DNA of 64,000 bases from NCBI RefSeq assembly GCF_004745955.1, contig NZ_SRLD01000025.1:1-64000 (forward strand). Direction: 5' to 3'. The DNA is from Hymenobacter elongatus. Lineage in GTDB: Bacteria > Bacteroidota > Bacteroidia > Cytophagales > Hymenobacteraceae. A program made the position numbers and the translations under genes. Shown piece after piece: positions 1 through 8,285 of this stretch. A model generated the notes under the pieces. It saw nothing but the letters and a program-made list of their open reading frames with translations, did no database searches and was not told the origin of the DNA. How positions within the stretch are numbered: position 1 is the stretch's first letter; every line of letters begins with the position of its first letter.

Positions 1-110
1 AGGCGCGGGCGAAAGCAGGTGGCGTAACTGGCCACGTAGGCCTCCACTTTTTTTCAGTAATCGGCAAGTCCATTCCCTGAATTTATGCCCTTGCTCCCTA
101 CCGCACAACC
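1..110. other. Left window edge, no gene supported
   Basis: No convincing coding region. On the minus strand a short open frame of about 16 codons begins with GTG near position 49 and runs off the window edge. It follows directly after an in-frame stop and could be the start of a gene lying to the left, but it is too short to judge. Confidence 0.3.
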
Positions 111-114
111 TGCC

Positions 115-487
115 AAAGTAGAGGTAAAAGTGAAGCAAAAGTAACTGTGAAGCTGTTTAGAAAGAAAAATAGAACGTCATGTCGACCGACGGGAGACATC
201 TCGCGTGCCATAGTAGATGATTCCTGTGGCAACGTCAGCACGCGAGATGTCTCCTCTCTGCTTGATGCGCAGAATAGTCGACATGACGTCTTAGCATGTT
301 TCGAGCGACTTTCTAAACAGCTCCTGTAGCAAAAAAGGCGGTCATGCTCATCTGGCGTCCGCGCAGTCGAAGCATCTCTCCCGCTTCGCTGAACAGTGCT
401 GACGTAGCGGGAGAGATGCTTCGACTGCGCGGACGCCAGATGAGCATGATGGTCCAAATTCAGTACGCTTACTTCTGCACGACTACT
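115..487. mobile_element. MITE-like element, family C, interrupted by a second element
   Basis: The left part (115-148) and right part (328-487) are together nearly the same as the uninterrupted element at 52716-52878. Both end in AATTCAGTACGCTTACTTCT followed by GC[AG]CGA[CT]TACT, and both carry GCAAAAGTAAC[TC]GTAGCAAAAAAG on the left. The core is an imperfect palindrome of the family A type (CATCTGGCGTCCGCGCAG... and its complement) at about 350-445. The element is split by the insertion at 149-324. It has no coding capacity. The exact left boundary is uncertain. Confidence 0.7.
149..324. mobile_element. MITE-like element nested in family C, TSD TGT
   Basis: A 176-bp palindromic element with terminal inverted repeats GAAGCTGTTTAGAAAG (149-164) and CTTTCTAAACAGCTCC (309-324). 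It is flanked by TGT at 146-148 and 325-327. Removing it with one TGT restores the sequence seen at 52727-52748, where the same family C element carries CGT at the target site, so the insertion can be read directly. The inner palindrome contains GAGACATCTCGCGTGC and its near complement. Confidence 0.8.
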
Positions 488-513
488 GAACCATATCCTG
501 CCAAGCACACAAA

Positions 514-554
514 AGCGGGTCGTTTCAAATGGTAACCACTTGAAACGACCCGCT
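514..554 (-). terminator. Hairpin terminator
   Basis: Perfect 15-bp stem AGCGGGTCGTTTCAA / TTGAAACGACCCGCT with an 11-nt loop. On the minus strand it is followed by TTTT. It lies about 30 bp past the stop of the minus-strand gene at 587-850 and fits as its intrinsic terminator. Confidence 0.65.
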
Positions 555-586
555 GGCACTATGATTTGAGCCCGGCTATCCTAGCG

Positions 587-850
587 CTAAGCAGCTTGCT
601 GCTGGTCCGCTGTTGGAAACAAGGGTAAAACCGGCGTTGAAAAGGTAGCGTCGCCGGTCAGCACCACGCGCGTATCATCGGCGTGGCGGCGCAGGGCGCG
701 CATCAACAGATATTTGTATTTTTCCGCATCAGCCAGTGCCGACTCAATAGCCTGCACGGCGTCGGTATAGGCTACCACTTCCTGCAGTTCCCGGCGTGGG
801 CGACGAGCTTCAAAAACGTGACTCTCCAGGTATTCAACGGGTCTTTTCAT
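587..850 (-). CDS. Small hypothetical protein
   Basis: 87 residues, ATG start. It begins MKRPVEYLESHVFEA and is rich in charged and helical residues (RRPRRELQEVV, ALADAEKYKYLLMRALRR), which suggests a small soluble helical protein. There is no signal peptide, membrane segment or recognised motif. It stands alone with its own downstream hairpin at 514-554, and the region upstream (851-950) is free for a promoter. I do not recognise the family. Codon usage is like that of its neighbours, so a real gene is likely, but its function is unknown. Confidence 0.55.
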   Translation of the reverse strand: MKRPVEYLESHVFEARRPRRELQEVVAYTDAVQAIESALADAEKYKYLLMRALRRHADDTRVVLTGDATFSTPVLPLFPTADQQQAA

Positions 851-958
851 AGTCGTGGGCAGCTAGATAATGGTGAGTTTTGCAGCTGTATTAGTAACCA
901 AAAAACCACTAGTATCATTCCCTGGAATCCCTACAAAAAATAAGATTCTTACCTTACT

Positions 959-1963
959 TCAGTCTTTGATTTTCAACACGATTTTGCCGAATTGCTGGCC
1001 CTGCTCCATACGCCGCATGGCGGCCTCACCGTCGGCCAGCGCAAAGACCTGATCGACGACCGGAACCAGCTGATGCTGCTCGAACAGGCGCACCATAGCC
1101 GCGAAATCCTGTTCGGTACCCATCGTGGAGCCCAGAATAGACAGCTGCTTCCAGAACACTTTGGCGGGGGGCACTTGCGCAATGGGGCCGAGCGTGCCGC
1201 CGTAGAAAACGATGCGCCCGCCCGGCGCGGCGGCATCCAGCAACGCCTCAAACCCCGGGCCTGCCGCGCTATCGATGATAACGTCGAAGCCACCGCCGGC
1301 CTGCTTCACGAGCTCTGAGGCCCATTTTTCGTCTTTATAATTGGCACCGCCCATGGCTCCTAACTGTTGGGCGCGCGTAATTTTTTCGGCCGAGCCCGAC
1401 GTTACCCATACCTCTGCGCCACTGGCTACGGCCATTTGCAGGGCCAATAGAGCCACGCCCCCGCCGATACCGGTTATCAGCACCCGCTCGCCGGCTTGCA
1501 GGCCCGCCCGCGTGAAAGCGGCCCGGTAGGCCGTGACGCCGCCCAAGGGCAGAGCGGCGGCTTGCTCGAAGGAAAGATGCGCGGGCAAAGGCCGCACGTA
1601 TTGAGCCGGCACGCTTACGTACTCGGCGAAAGCACCCTGGTTGGGCAACCCCAGAATAGTGAAGCTTTTGGCCTGGGCGTTCGGGTTGTCGCCCCAACTA
1701 TGGCCGGGATTAATAACGACGGCCTGACCACGCAACGCCTCATCAGCGCCCTCGCCCAAGGCCGTAACCACGCCAGCGCCGTCGGAGCCCAGGATGCAGG
1801 GGAAGCGCAGGCCCGCATATTGCCCCTTCTGAATCCAAACGTCGCGGTGGTTGAGGGCCGCCGCGTGCAGCTGCACCAGCACTTCGCCGGGGCCGGGGGT
1901 AGGCGTAGGTACATCCTGAAGACGGAGCGGCTCATTGATGCCGTCGAGTTGGAGTGCTTGCAT
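959..1963 (-). CDS. NAD(P)-dependent quinone oxidoreductase / MDR alcohol dehydrogenase-like
   Basis: Medium-chain dehydrogenase/reductase of about 334 residues. The start MQALQLDG is chosen over an ATG 33 bp upstream because the family begins this way and the extension is a hydrophobic non-homologous stretch. The N-terminal GroES-like domain covers residues 1-130 with LNHRDVW at 37-43. The Rossmann domain has TGIGGGV at 164-170, which binds the nucleotide. The usual GHE zinc-ligand motif is replaced by LGSDGAG (58-64), so the enzyme is likely a zinc-independent NAD(P)H:quinone reductase or enoyl reductase-like protein; the substrate cannot be told. The DCC protein gene lies 120 bp upstream on the same strand and might share a transcript. 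Confidence 0.85.
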   Translation of the reverse strand: MQALQLDGINEPLRLQDVPTPTPGPGEVLVQLHAAALNHRDVWIQKGQYAGLRFPCILGSDGAGVVTALGEGADEALRGQAVVINPGHSWGDNPNAQAKSFTILGLPNQGAFAEYVSVPAQYVRPLPAHLSFEQAAALPLGGVTAYRAAFTRAGLQAGERVLITGIGGGVALLALQMAVASGAEVWVTSGSAEKITRAQQLGAMGGANYKDEKWASELVKQAGGGFDVIIDSAAGPGFEALLDAAAPGGRIVFYGGTLGPIAQVPPAKVFWKQLSILGSTMGTEQDFAAMVRLFEQHQLVPVVDQVFALADGEAAMRRMEQGQQFGKIVLKIKD

Positions 1964-2085
1964 AAGCGAGGGGAGAAAGATGAAGGAAAGGAACACGGCT
2001 CAGCCGCCGGTCGGAATCAACCGGGGGAAGCAGGACTGGTTGACGGCAGGAAATTATCAAGCGGCAGCTAAAGCGCCAAAAGCGG

Positions 2086-2496
2086 TTACGCCAGAAAGCG
2101 CTGCCGCAGCTCGGGAGTTGGCAGCATGCAGGCTTCACGCTGGCCAAACCACTGGTAGCGGTGCCGGGCCACAAAACGGTAGGTAGCATCACGCAGGAAC
2201 CTGGGAACCAGGATAAAGGCGTAGAGCAACGGCCAGGCGCTGCCCAGCTGCCGGGCGATGCGCAATACAGCAGTAGAATGGGTAAATACCTGATTTTGCT
2301 CGACCAGTATTACTGTTTCGGGGCCGGTGGGACCGAGCGTGATGCCATGCTGGGCCAGCAGCGCCTGGCCGGCGGCTGATTGCAGGGAAGCAAAGCGAAA
2401 ACGCCCCGTAGTATCGCGCTCAATAACGAATTGAACGAATCCATTGCAGAGGTTGCACACCCCATCAAAGAGAATAGTAGCGGCTGGTGCAGACAT
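2086..2496 (-). CDS. DCC-family thiol-disulfide oxidoreductase-like protein (DUF393)
   Basis: 136 residues from MSAPAATILFDG. The open frame extends 44 codons further upstream, but that part does not look like the family. The N-terminal motif ILFDGVCNLCNG (residues 8-19) carries the D-x-x-C-x-x-C signature that names the DCC (DUF393) family. The rest, including RFASLQSAAG and a C-terminal RYRWF-like region (RHRYQWFG), fits as well. Family members are thioredoxin-like proteins of poorly known redox function, often next to membrane or oxidoreductase genes. Length is typical. It is followed by the quinone oxidoreductase gene on the same strand. Confidence 0.85.
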   Translation of the reverse strand: MSAPAATILFDGVCNLCNGFVQFVIERDTTGRFRFASLQSAAGQALLAQHGITLGPTGPETVILVEQNQVFTHSTAVLRIARQLGSAWPLLYAFILVPRFLRDATYRFVARHRYQWFGQREACMLPTPELRQRFLA

Positions 2497-2499
2497 AAG

Positions 2500-3129
2500 A
2501 ATAAAAACGAAGTGGTACTGATAACAACGTAACCGACCAAAAGTAAGACAACTCCGCACAAACTCTACGTGGACCCCGAGTACTATCAGTTCGGTTTGGG
2601 AATTGTCGGGCCTGATCAGGCAGGACACAAACGGGTTGTTTAATGCCTCATAAATAAGCTCTTACCCTCTACTGATTCGGATTTCCTAGCATCTTATCAC
2701 GCCCAGGAAGCCGTCAGGAACAGCTTCGGGTGCCGGCCTGGGTGTATGGTACCTATTGCCGGAGAAACCTACGGGATAGTACGTCCGGATTTATTCGACA
2801 AAATCAGTATTTATTCATATAAAAAATATAGTTAATCCTGTGGAGCTTACCGTATAGCATTTACCAAAACTGTTCTTCTCACTTTTTACTGTTGATAGGA
2901 CCTTTACACATAGGCGTGCTCACCTCAACAATTTAGCGCGGAGAGAAGGGCTGCTTAAGCAGAGCTGGCCCATAACTACAGCATCCTGAACAGCACACGA
3001 CTGGCCTCCTTGCCTTTTGCAGCCGACGGGGCTTCTGCATCAGTCCGATTCTGATCCAAACTCCGCGCGCTAGCAACTACAGCTCTTTTGTTTTGCCTTC
3101 TTTTCACCTTTCACTCTACTCCTACCACT
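2500..3129. other. Intergenic region between divergent genes
   Basis: About 630 bp with no supported gene. The part around 2790-2880 is AT-rich (a run of A/T at 2816-2832). The region separates the minus-strand DCC gene from the plus-strand lipoprotein gene and must carry both promoters. I could not assign a specific box with confidence. Confidence 0.5.
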
Positions 3130-3807
3130 ATGAAAAAGCAACCCTTTGTTTCCTGGACTCTGCTACTGGCTGCTGCCCTGATGGCCGGCAACCTAGCCAT
3201 GACGGGCTGTAATGCCAGCAAAACCGGCATGAGTGATTCGATGAGCGGCTCGACCAGCGGCTCGACTCCGACCAACTCCGATATGGGCGGCTCGACCAGT
3301 GGCACCGGCACCGATATGAACAGCACCACCAGCGGCACCACTACCACCGGCACCACGTCGGGCACGACCAGCGGAGCCACCACCACCGGCACCTACGGCA
3401 CTACTGCCGGCTCTACTTCCGGCTCCATGACCAGCGGCACGACTTCGGGTATGGACGGCACTACCAGCGGCTCCATGACGACCTCGGGCTCAACCACGAG
3501 CAGCACGTCAGGTTCCATGACCAATGGCAGCACGTCAGGTTCCATGACCAGTGGCACCACGTCGGGGAGCATGACCAGCGGTACGACGTCCGGCACCATG
3601 ACCTCGGGCTCGATGACCAGTGGCACCACGTCAGGCACCACCGCGGGCACCACGACCAGCGCTACTACTTCAGGCAGCACCACCAGCCCTAAGCGTAGCA
3701 CCACCAGTGGCAGTACCACGTCGGGCCGCACCACCTCGGGTACTACCTCAGGCCGCACGACTTCCGGCACCACATCGGGCAGCACCAGCGGCTCCACCAC
3801 CCGCTAG
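3130..3807 (+). CDS. Low-complexity Thr/Ser/Gly-rich lipoprotein
   Basis: 225 residues from MKKQPFVSW. The first 25 residues are a lipoprotein signal (hydrophobic core LLLAAALMAGNLAM, lipobox MTGC with the acylated Cys followed by NASK). Everything after it is a degenerate tandem repeat of TSG, TTSG, GSMTSG and GTTSGT units until the C terminus STSGSTTR. No globular domain is visible. Such an uncharged, flexible, hydroxyl-rich chain anchored to a membrane could act as a surface spacer or a target for O-glycosylation, which is inference only. The repeat-rich DNA makes length changes by slippage likely. It lies 116 bp ahead of the HTTM gene on the same strand. Confidence 0.8.
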   Translation: MKKQPFVSWTLLLAAALMAGNLAMTGCNASKTGMSDSMSGSTSGSTPTNSDMGGSTSGTGTDMNSTTSGTTTTGTTSGTTSGATTTGTYGTTAGSTSGSMTSGTTSGMDGTTSGSMTTSGSTTSSTSGSMTNGSTSGSMTSGTTSGSMTSGTTSGTMTSGSMTSGTTSGTTAGTTTSATTSGSTTSPKRSTTSGSTTSGRTTSGTTSGRTTSGTTSGSTSGSTTR

Positions 3808-3923
3808 CGACTAGCGGCGTCTAAAGCAGGCGCTATTGCGTAAGGGCGAAAAGGCCTACCACTTATCCAGTGGCGCGCTTTTTCGCCTTTCCTTTTTCAC
3901 TTCCACCGTTGGCGTGGCAGTCT

Positions 3924-5489
3924 ATGCCCCGTATCCTCTCTTTCCTCCGCCGTCCGTTCATACTCGATCTGCGCGCCCTCGCCTTGCTGCGAATGGGCGT
4001 GGCAGCCGTTATTCTGCTCGATATCGGCATTCGTGCCACCGACCTGGAGGCCCATTATTCCAATCTGGGGGTGCTGCCGCTGCATGTACTCTATCAGTTT
4101 GGCTGGAACCCGTACCAGTTTTCGCTGCACGCGGCCAGCGGCTTGTGGGAAGTGCAAGCCATTCTTTTTGGGCTGGAGGCGGTGGCAGCCACGGCGCTGC
4201 TGCTAGGCTACCAAACCCGGCTGGCAACCCTGGCAACCTGGATTCTGCTGGTATCGGTGCAGAACCGCAACCCGCTCATTGGCCAGGGCGGCGACGATCT
4301 GCTGCGGATGCTGCTGTTCTGGGCGTTGTTTCTGCCGTGGGGCCGCCTGTATTCCCTCGATGCCCGAGGCAAAGAGCTACCGGCCACGCTCACGTATTTC
4401 AGCGCAGCTACCGTCGCCTACATCGTCCAGATTGCCTTGGTATACTGGTGCACGGCCCTGCTGAAAAGTGCCCCGGAATGGACGACGGAAGGCACGGCCA
4501 TCTATTACGCCCTGAGCCTGGATCAGGTATTGATGCCCGGCGGCCGGTTGCTGTACCCGTATGGCAAACTGCTGTACTGGCTCACGTTTGCAACTTATTA
4601 TACCGAGCTGCTACTGCCATTCGTGCTTTTCATTCCGTTCCGGGTAACGTGGTGGCGGCTGCTGTTTGTGGGGGTAATGTATGGATTTCATCTCGGGATC
4701 AGCCTTACGCTATTTGTGGGCCTCTTTTTTCTGATCAACATGGCCTCGGTGCTGGGGCTGCTGCCGCCCGTGGCCCTCGATTGGCTCGACAAGCGCCTGG
4801 CGCTGGGCACCCAGCGGCTGGGACCCCGGGTAGCGGCCCGGTTTGCCCGGCTGCGACCCCACCTGGCCCGGCTGCGCGTGCCGGTGCGCGTCCGGATCGA
4901 GCACACGCTGGTACTTACCGACCAAACCCGCTTTCTGCTGTGCGGCATGCGCAATGCTGTGGTGGCGGTGCTGCTGGGCTACGTGTGCTGGTGGAATCTG
5001 GACAGCGTGAACCGGCCTTCGCTGTATATGTCGCAGCCGCTACGGTGGTTTGGCTACCTGTTTCGCGTCGATCAGCACTGGGGTATGTTTGCGCCTGCCG
5101 TCTTCAAAGATGACGGCTGGTATATCCTGGACGGCACCACCACGCGGGGCCGGCACCTGGATCTGAACCGGGACGGGCAGCAATTGAGCTACGCGAAGCC
5201 GGCTTCAGTGGTAGCGCTTTTCAAAAATGACCGGTGGCGCAAATACTCGGAAAACTACCTGTTCGTCAGCAACGAATACATGCGCCCCTACTACTGCAAC
5301 TACCTGCTGCGCATCTGGCACGAAGACCCGACGCATCCCCCGCTACGCCGCCTGGAAGTAGTGTACATGAAGGAAATATCCTTGCCCGATTACCGGATTG
5401 CCAAGCCCACACGGGAAGTATTATGCGTGTGCGAAGCTGAGCAGCCCGCGTCAGCCAATCGGAATACGCGGAATAAGTCGGGGCAGTAA
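3924..5489 (+). CDS. HTTM domain-containing membrane protein
   Basis: 521 residues from MPRILSFLRRPFILD. An upstream GTG would add 18 residues but ATG is preferred. The N-terminal 300 residues contain several membrane segments and match the HTTM (vitamin K-dependent gamma-carboxylase-like) family: ALALLRMGVAAVILLDI, then QNRNPLIGQGGDDLLRMLLFW, a highly typical segment, and further hydrophobic helices. The C-terminal part (about 350-521) is more soluble and contains a RVDQHWGMFAP segment. Bacterial HTTM proteins lack proven carboxylase activity in most cases. It stands between a lipoprotein gene and a metallo-hydrolase gene, all on the plus strand. Confidence 0.85.
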   Translation: MPRILSFLRRPFILDLRALALLRMGVAAVILLDIGIRATDLEAHYSNLGVLPLHVLYQFGWNPYQFSLHAASGLWEVQAILFGLEAVAATALLLGYQTRLATLATWILLVSVQNRNPLIGQGGDDLLRMLLFWALFLPWGRLYSLDARGKELPATLTYFSAATVAYIVQIALVYWCTALLKSAPEWTTEGTAIYYALSLDQVLMPGGRLLYPYGKLLYWLTFATYYTELLLPFVLFIPFRVTWWRLLFVGVMYGFHLGISLTLFVGLFFLINMASVLGLLPPVALDWLDKRLALGTQRLGPRVAARFARLRPHLARLRVPVRVRIEHTLVLTDQTRFLLCGMRNAVVAVLLGYVCWWNLDSVNRPSLYMSQPLRWFGYLFRVDQHWGMFAPAVFKDDGWYILDGTTTRGRHLDLNRDGQQLSYAKPASVVALFKNDRWRKYSENYLFVSNEYMRPYYCNYLLRIWHEDPTHPPLRRLEVVYMKEISLPDYRIAKPTREVLCVCEAEQPASANRNTRNKSGQ

Positions 5490-5604
5490 ATCCTGATTTT
5501 CTGTCATCCTACCGGCGCGGAATGCGTAGTTCTACTTGCCTGGCTCCGGCCGCTACGCCGGTTGCCAATGGTTTTTTCTACCTCCCACCTCACGCTTCGC
5601 TTGT

Positions 5605-6621
5605 ATGCTAAAGACCGCAAACCGCGCCAATACGCCCGCGCTTCAGGCCGTGGTGCCCGGAGTATGGGGGTTGCGCAACGTATTCGTCAATCTGTACTTC
5701 GTGCGGGATACCTCTTCCCCACTCGAGCCCTGGGTGCTGATTGACGCGGGCCTGCCGGGCTCCGCCGAGAAGATAAAGCACAACGCTGAAGCCATTTTTG
5801 GACCGAATAATCCGCCGTCTGCTATTGTGCTCACCCACGGCCACTTCGACCATATCGGGGGCCTCAAAACCCTGGCCGAGGAGTGGAACGTGCCCGTGTA
5901 TGCCCATCCGCTGGAGTTGCCATACCTCACGGGCCGCTCGTCGTATCCGCCACCCGACCCCACGGTGGGCGGCGGCGCACTGGCTACCATGTCGTTTTTG
6001 TATCCCAAGAAGCCGATTGACTTAGGCTCCCGGGTGCGGCCGCTACCGCTCAATGGCACCGTGCCCTTTCTCTCGGAGTGGCGCTGGATACACACGCCGG
6101 GCCACACGCCGGGCCACGTTGCCTTTTTCCGCGAATATGACCGCACACTACTTTCCGGCGACGCCTTCGTGACCGTGCAGCAGGAGTCGGGAATGGCCGT
6201 GTGGGAGCAGCGCCAGGAAGTGCACGGCCCACCGGCCTACTTCACCCCCGATTGGCAGCAGGCGCGGGCTTCGGTAGAAAAGCTGGCGGCCCTGGAGCCT
6301 CAGATTGCAGCTTCCGGCCACGGCATTCCGATGCACGGCGAAAAGCTGCGCCAGCAGTTGCACGCGCTGGCTACGCACTTCAACCAGCAGGCCGTGCCCG
6401 CGCAGGGCCGCTACGTAGGCCACCCCGCCGTGGCCGATGAAACCGGCGTGGTGTCAGTCCCGCCGCTTGCCGAGAGCCCTTTGCCAAAATGGGTCATCGG
6501 GGCGGCGCTGGCGGGAGGCATTGGCTATCTGCTGCTGCGCGACAAGAAAAAATATGCTCAGGGCGGCCACACGCACGCCGAGCGCTATGCCCGTGAGCAC
6601 CGGGATTCGTACGAGTTTTAG
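5605..6621 (+). CDS. MBL-fold metallo-hydrolase
   Basis: 338 residues from MLKTANRANTPALQ. The metallo-beta-lactamase signature THGHFDHIGG is at residues 77-86, with HTPGHTPGHVAF and SGDAFVTVQ further on giving the remaining metal ligands, and ASGHGIPMHG near the end of the domain. This is the glyoxalase II/lactonase-like shape of a zinc hydrolase; the substrate is unknown. The C terminus has one predicted membrane helix (WVIGAALAGGIGYLLL) followed by a charged His-rich tail, so it is probably membrane-attached with the catalytic domain N-terminal. This tail is unusual for the family. The stop codon TAG overlaps a sequence (GAGCGTGGTT) that resembles the ends of the short repeats described elsewhere. 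Confidence 0.85.
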   Translation: MLKTANRANTPALQAVVPGVWGLRNVFVNLYFVRDTSSPLEPWVLIDAGLPGSAEKIKHNAEAIFGPNNPPSAIVLTHGHFDHIGGLKTLAEEWNVPVYAHPLELPYLTGRSSYPPPDPTVGGGALATMSFLYPKKPIDLGSRVRPLPLNGTVPFLSEWRWIHTPGHTPGHVAFFREYDRTLLSGDAFVTVQQESGMAVWEQRQEVHGPPAYFTPDWQQARASVEKLAALEPQIAASGHGIPMHGEKLRQQLHALATHFNQQAVPAQGRYVGHPAVADETGVVSVPPLAESPLPKWVIGAALAGGIGYLLLRDKKKYAQGGHTHAERYAREHRDSYEF

Positions 6622-6693
6622 AGCGTGGTTAAAGAACGTGCTGTCGGCAGTTGCTTTGCAACCCGATAGTTACATTGGCTCCACTGGCAATAG

Positions 6694-6841
6694 GAAGCTG
6701 TTTGAGTTAGCAAAAAAATCCTGAGACGGTCATGCTGAGCTTGTCGAAGCATCTCTACCGCTTCGTTGAACGGCCCCTACAAAGCGGTAGAGATGCTTCG
6801 AAAAGCTCAGCATGACCGTTTTTAATAACTCAAACAGCTTC
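6694..6841. mobile_element. MITE-like palindromic element
   Basis: 148 bp with terminal inverted repeats GAAGCTGTTTGAGTTA and TAACTCAAACAGCTTC. The flanks are TAG and TAA, which may be a slightly decayed 3-bp target duplication. The core is family A: GTCATGCTGAGCTTGTCGAA with its complement around a short spacer. The right end overlaps the last codons and stop of the minus-strand gene at 6830-7525. Confidence 0.75.
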
Positions 6842-7525
6842 TAAGTCACAATACCAGAAGCCGACTTCGCCCGCACCGTCGGGGGCTGGGTACGTGCGGC
6901 GAACTACTTCGCCTCGCTCGAAAGCAATAGGCTGGCGAAAATAGGGTGCCTCGAACACGAAGCTGTGGTATTCCCCATTTTCCCCGCAGGGGTCGACGCC
7001 AGCGGGCAGGTCGCGCAGAAATTCTTCGTCCAGCAGTCGGCCACAGAAGCTGGCGTCGAGGTACTGCTCTTTCACGCAGACCACCACGGCCCGGAAGCCC
7101 AACGCCAGGAATTCCCGCAGAATATCGGGGCTGGTGCGCTGCCATAGCGGAAATACTGCCTGCATCCCGATGCGGGCCAGCTGCTGCTCGCGGTAGGCGC
7201 GTAAATCAGCCAGGAAAATATCACCAAACAGAGCATGATGCATACCCTGGGCCTGCAAGGGGGCCAACGCGGCGCGCATTAGGTGCTCGTATTCAGCCAT
7301 GTCGGGCGCGGCCGGCAATTCCAGCTTGGTGAGCGGCAGGCTGAGCTGCCGGGCCTGGGCTTCGAGTAGGGCCACCCGCACGCCGTGCATAGACACGCGC
7401 TGGTAATGGGCATTGACGCTGGTAAGCAGATGCCGCACCTCGTAGCGCGGGTCGTGCAGGGCGTGGTAGAGCGCCAGGGCTGAATCTTTGCCCCCGCTCC
7501 AGTTCATCAGGGCTGGAATTGACAT
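6830..7525 (-). CDS. Dph6-related ATP pyrophosphatase (diphthine-ammonia ligase family)
   Basis: 231 residues. The N-terminal PP-loop motif SGGKDS (10-15) is the ATP-pyrophosphatase signature. NAHYQRVSMHGV, AEYEHLMRAAL, FGDIFLADLRAYRE and the C-terminal DPCGENGEYHSFVF are characteristic of the DUF71/Dph6 family. In archaea and eukaryotes the family amidates diphthine, but bacteria have no diphthamide, so the bacterial member likely amidates or adenylates another substrate; this is unknown. The last four codons and the TGA stop are formed by the terminal repeat of the adjacent element (6694-6841), so the original C terminus has probably been changed. It is a single gene with no partner. Confidence 0.85.
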   Translation of the reverse strand: MSIPALMNWSGGKDSALALYHALHDPRYEVRHLLTSVNAHYQRVSMHGVRVALLEAQARQLSLPLTKLELPAAPDMAEYEHLMRAALAPLQAQGMHHALFGDIFLADLRAYREQQLARIGMQAVFPLWQRTSPDILREFLALGFRAVVVCVKEQYLDASFCGRLLDEEFLRDLPAGVDPCGENGEYHSFVFEAPYFRQPIAFERGEVVRRTYPAPDGAGEVGFWYCDLEAV

Positions 7526-7689
7526 GCGGCAAAGCTACGGGTTCGGGGGGAGCGGCGGTATTTCCGGCCCCTCACCTTTTCGCCTGGTTGCCAGCGCCGC
7601 CAACAAGCTGCCCGGTCCGTTAGCTACCAAAGCCCGGTTTGCCGTATAGGGCGTATCAACCCCCATACTGCACTCCAAATCCCTACCCT

Positions 7690-8073
7690 ATGAAACTCAC
7701 TCAGCGCTTTGTGCTGACTGCCGTGCTGGCCACCGCAGCTTCCCTAACGGCCTGCGACCGGAGCCGTACCCCCGGCGAAGACCGGCAGAATATCAACGAC
7801 TTTTCGTCGGCCCCGCCCGCCCGCACCATCGAGACGGACATGGACAGCGTCAACAACCAGCAAAACGTGCAGCCCCCATCAGGCAAAGGCTCCGCTCCCG
7901 ACCAGATGCAGTCGGCTGATAACGGGCTGAATGCCGCTACCGGCACCAACACGGTTGGCACCACGGCGTCGGATGCGGGTGCGACCCGCACGGTGGAGAA
8001 AACAACCCAGGTCAAGGGCAAGGATGCCGCCCAGACTCCCAGCAGTTCCGTACCGCCGCCATCGGTGAAGTAG
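7690..8073 (+). CDS. Hypothetical lipoprotein
   Basis: 127 residues from MKLTQRFVLTAVLA. A lipoprotein signal peptide ends in SLTAC with the acyl-accepting Cys at about residue 22. The mature part is hydrophilic, rich in Ser, Thr, Asn, Asp and Pro, without predicted structure (for example TGTNTVGTTASDAGATRT). It resembles the low-complexity lipoprotein at 3130-3807 in style but is shorter and less repetitive. Function is unknown. A hairpin at 8204-8245 may end its transcript. Confidence 0.75.
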   Translation: MKLTQRFVLTAVLATAASLTACDRSRTPGEDRQNINDFSSAPPARTIETDMDSVNNQQNVQPPSGKGSAPDQMQSADNGLNAATGTNTVGTTASDAGATRTVEKTTQVKGKDAAQTPSSSVPPPSVK

Positions 8074-8115
8074 GCAGTAGCCAATACTACTTGCTACAAT
8101 CCCTCAGCGCCCTTA

Positions 8116-8216
8116 GAGCAGGTTTGGGATTTTGGTTTTCGTCTCATGCTTGATCTGGCGTCCGCTTGTCGAAGCATGAAGGAATCAACTTATTTAAAAA
8201 TTTCCCAACAGCGCCC
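8116..8216. mobile_element. Short MITE-like element, family F, TSD TTA
   Basis: 101 bp with ends GAGCAGGTTTGGGATTT and, on the other side, AATTTCCCAACAGCGCCC, flanked by TTA at 8113-8115 and 8217-8219. Inside it holds CATGCTTGATCTGGCGTCC and CTTGTCGAAGCATGA. A second copy of nearly the same length is at 52880-52981, also flanked by TTA. Confidence 0.65.
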
Positions 8217-8245
8217 TTATCAGATGATTAGGGGCGCTGTTGGGG
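8204..8245. terminator. Hairpin between convergent genes
   Basis: Stem CCCAACAGCGCCC / GGGCGCTGTTGGG around a 14-nt loop, between the convergent genes ending at 8073 and 8286. It overlaps the right end of the short element at 8116-8216, which may have contributed half of the stem. Confidence 0.5.
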
Positions 8246-8285
8246 CTTTAGGAATACTTAAGAATAGCCTGAGTAGCCCGAAAAA

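Noticed and set aside
1-48. Start of a partial gene at the left window edge, minus strand
   Set aside because: Only about 16 codons from a GTG are visible (VEAYVASYATCFRPR); too short to support a gene.
147-535. Two short plus-strand frames within the palindromic elements
   Set aside because: They lie wholly in inverted repeats, and their translation has no protein character.
3393-3800. Long minus-strand frame rich in VVP/VVLPEVV repeats
   Set aside because: It is the antisense shadow of the Thr/Ser/Gly repeats of the lipoprotein gene; no start context or signal supports it.
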